Source: an uncultured Mycoplasmatota bacterium (GTDB lineage Bacteria; Bacillota_I; Bacilli_A; RF39; UBA660). From it: 64,000 nucleotides of DNA. Under the pieces are notes generated by a model. The model was not told the DNA's origin, made no database searches, and was given only the letters and a program-made list of their open reading frames with translations. The translations under genes and the position numbers were made by a program. The stretch lies in assembly GCA_900545005.1 (NCBI GenBank), contig UQXO01000001.1:62001-126000 (forward strand), given 5' to 3'. Of the stretch, positions 62,598 through 64,000 are shown in pieces (positions within the stretch are counted from its first letter, which is position 1; every line of letters starts with the position of its first letter).

Positions 62598-63416
62598 ATG
62601 GATAGAGAAAAAAATATAGCAAAATTAATTAAAGAATACGATAGTAATCATTTAGCACATGCTTTTTTGATTGAAACAAATAATATCGATAAGTGTTTAC
62701 TTGAACTTAAACAATTTATTAAATATATTAATTGTAGGGAAAAATATAATAATAATTGTGATAAATGTAATTTATGTAAATTAATTGATTTAGATAATTT
62801 ACCAAGTTTAATTGTCGTTAGACCAGATGGAATGTCTATTAAAAAAAATCAATTATTAGAGCTTCAAGATAAATTTAGTAAAAAAGCTGTTTACTCAAAA
62901 TATAATACCTATTTAATAACAAACGCAGAATTGATGAATGATTCTTCCGCAAATTCTATATTAAAATTTTTAGAAGAACCTACGGACAATATTATTGGTT
63001 TTTTAATTACCACTGATAAAGAAAAAGTTTTAGATACGATAATAAGTAGATGTCAAAATTTCAAATTTTTTTATGAGGAACAAGAAGATGATAGCTTAAT
63101 AAATAATTTAGCCAATGAGTATTTAAATGAATTATTTAATAATGATAACTTTTTAATAAATAAGAATACTATTTTATCAACTTTAAAAGAAAGAAATGAT
63201 ATTAATAAATTATTTTTAAAAATTTTGAATAAATATTTACAAGATGAATGGCAAAATTATTTCCCGGGAAATAATTTTGTTGATAAAAATTCACAAAATT
63301 ATAAAAAACAATTAGATATAATTCTTAAGACATTAACAATGATAAATTCAAATGTTAATATCGAATTGTTATTAGATTATTTTGTTATAGAAATGCGAAG
63401 AAGTTTAAAAAACTAA
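62598..63416 (+). CDS. holB: DNA polymerase III delta-prime subunit
   Basis: The 272-residue protein has the clamp-loader fold: HLAHAFLIET, a Cys module (CDKCNLC), NSILKFLEEPTDNIIGFLITT and the SRC motif (IISRCQNF). Walker A is degenerate, as expected. Residues around 224-233 (YFPGNNFVDK) are encoded by the same 36-bp segment as in dnaX. It opens the clamp with delta. Neighbours bofA and ricT fit, but tmk and two small genes usual before holB are absent. Confidence 0.9.
   Translation: MDREKNIAKLIKEYDSNHLAHAFLIETNNIDKCLLELKQFIKYINCREKYNNNCDKCNLCKLIDLDNLPSLIVVRPDGMSIKKNQLLELQDKFSKKAVYSKYNTYLITNAELMNDSSANSILKFLEEPTDNIIGFLITTDKEKVLDTIISRCQNFKFFYEEQEDDSLINNLANEYLNELFNNDNFLINKNTILSTLKERNDINKLFLKILNKYLQDEWQNYFPGNNFVDKNSQNYKKQLDIILKTLTMINSNVNIELLLDYFVIEMRRSLKN
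63259..63272. promoter_or_regulatory. Noc-binding-type site 2, inside holB
   Basis: Perfect ATTTCCCGGGAAAT, in the 36-bp segment identical to that in dnaX. Confidence 0.85.
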
Positions 63417-63425
63417 ATACAAATT

Positions 63426-63439
63426 ATTTCCCGGGAAAT
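63426..63439. promoter_or_regulatory. Noc-binding-type site 3
   Basis: ATTTCCCGGGAAAT within a longer palindrome AAATT/AATTT, 10 bp after holB, followed by TTTGTGAATAAAA, similar to the flank in the genes. Confidence 0.85.
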
Positions 63440-63509
63440 AATTTGTGAATAAAATTTAATTGTAAAGCACACATTTTTTCACGTGTAAAGCATATGTAAA
63501 TGCAAAAAT

Positions 63510-63523
63510 ATTTCCCGGGAAAT
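63510..63523. promoter_or_regulatory. Noc-binding-type site 4
   Basis: Perfect ATTTCCCGGGAAAT, 28 bp before the ricT start. Confidence 0.85.
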
Positions 63524-63550
63524 ATTTTTGTGATGAAAAGAGGTATAAAA

Positions 63551-64000
63551 GTGAAGTATTATTATGAAGTAATGATTGAAGATAAAAAAATAATAACGGT
63601 TTTTTCAGAAAAAAAATATGATGTTCAGAGTAATGTTATAATAAAGACTTCTAGAGGAGAAGAATATGGAAAAATATTAACCATATCCAATTCTTCAGAT
63701 TCCGATATATATATAATAAGGAAAGCAACTAGTCAAGATTACAATAAATATTTGCAAAATTTACGGTTAAGTTCGGAGGCTTTAGCTTTTGCTAAAAATG
63801 AAGTTAATCGATTAGGACTTGTTATGTCTTTTATTAATGCAGATATAACTTTTGATAAGAAACATTTATTATATCAATTTGTTGCTGATGAAAGAGTTGA
63901 TTTTCGCGAGCTAGCTAAATCTATTGCTTCTAAATTTAAAATGCGTATTGAATTAAGACAGATAGGTGCTAGAGATAAGGCTAAGATTATTGATGGCATT
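63551..64000 (+). CDS. ricT: PSP1-domain protein RicT (YaaT), partial
   Basis: A GTG start at 63551 follows AGAGG at 7 nt. The 150 residues visible, cut by the window edge, match the PSP1 family: RGEEYGKIL, FAKNEVNRLGLVMSFINADI and, at the end, ELRQIGARDKAKIIDGI. In Bacillus RicT joins RicA and RicF to act with RNase Y, and it is needed for sporulation and competence. holB-ricT is the Bacillus order. Confidence 0.9.
   Translation, partial: MKYYYEVMIEDKKIITVFSEKKYDVQSNVIIKTSRGEEYGKILTISNSSDSDIYIIRKATSQDYNKYLQNLRLSSEALAFAKNEVNRLGLVMSFINADITFDKKHLLYQFVADERVDFRELAKSIASKFKMRIELRQIGARDKAKIIDGI

Noticed and set aside
63477..63489. Sixth parS-like sequence TTTCACGTGTAAA
   Set aside because: Mismatch in the core right arm breaks the palindrome; it may be a decayed site but is not called.
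1..64000. CRISPR arrays, tRNA genes, rRNA genes, intact insertion sequences
   Set aside because: Looked for by eye; no spaced repeats, tRNA cloverleaf sequences, rRNA segments or intact transposases were seen.

Overview
The window is AT-rich chromosomal DNA from a low-GC Gram-positive bacterium of the Bacilli type. TGA is used as a stop (for example recF, which ends inside the gyrB start), so this is not the Mycoplasma code. Gene order around dnaA matches Bacillus closely: rpmH-rnpA-yidC-jag-mnmE-mnmG-rsmG-noc on one side and dnaN-recF-gyrB-gyrA, scr, tadA-dnaX-ebfC-recR-bofA and holB-ricT on the other. Sporulation genes (cwlD, cotJ genes, spoIID, spoIIQ, spoIIR, bofA, ricT) point to an endospore former or a recent descendant of one. 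The likely source is an uncultured gut-type Bacilli lineage (Erysipelotrichia/RF39-like), but that placement is inference.

Layout. 1-10.7 kb: accessory and envelope genes (MMPL transporter with divergent TetR regulator, lipoprotein GH25 lysozyme, Abi/HEPN gene coupled to an HtrA protease, CwlD amidase, several unknown lipoproteins or anchored proteins, membrane-bound XRE regulator). 10.8-16 kb: rplM-rpsI, a CmpB-type membrane protein, a CotJA-CotJB fusion plus CotJC, and a decayed Rpn-family nuclease gene. 16-26 kb: a short UvrD-like helicase, a pseudopilin cluster, a calcium-type P-ATPase, a CarD-like regulator, and a metallo-beta-lactamase/DUF3006 pair. 26-39.7 kb: spoIIQ-spoIID-ywzB-rpiB, rpmE, a long leader or non-coding RNA candidate before a CorB-like gene, a split glycosyltransferase pair, murA, spoIIR-prmC-prfA, and rpoE-argS-DUF1934. 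39.8-49.3 kb: a class A PBP and the noc-rsmG-mnmG-mnmE / jag-yidC-rnpA / rpmH set. 49.4-50.0 kb: oriC. 50.0-64 kb: the right replichore described above, with a comK homologue between dnaN and recF.

Chromosome-organisation signals are unusually dense. There are eleven perfect DnaA boxes in the rpmH-dnaA gap plus two inside rnpA, five parS palindromes just after gyrA, and four ATTTCCCGGGAAAT Noc-type sites at 60.8-63.5 kb. Two of those sites are built into the coding sequences of dnaX and holB as an identical 36-bp segment. The ParB-family protein in the window has the DNA-specificity residues of Noc but lacks its membrane-targeting helix. Most genes point away from oriC, as expected for the two replichores. 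Sporulation, competence (comK, pseudopilins) and nucleoid-organisation genes thus sit together around the origin.
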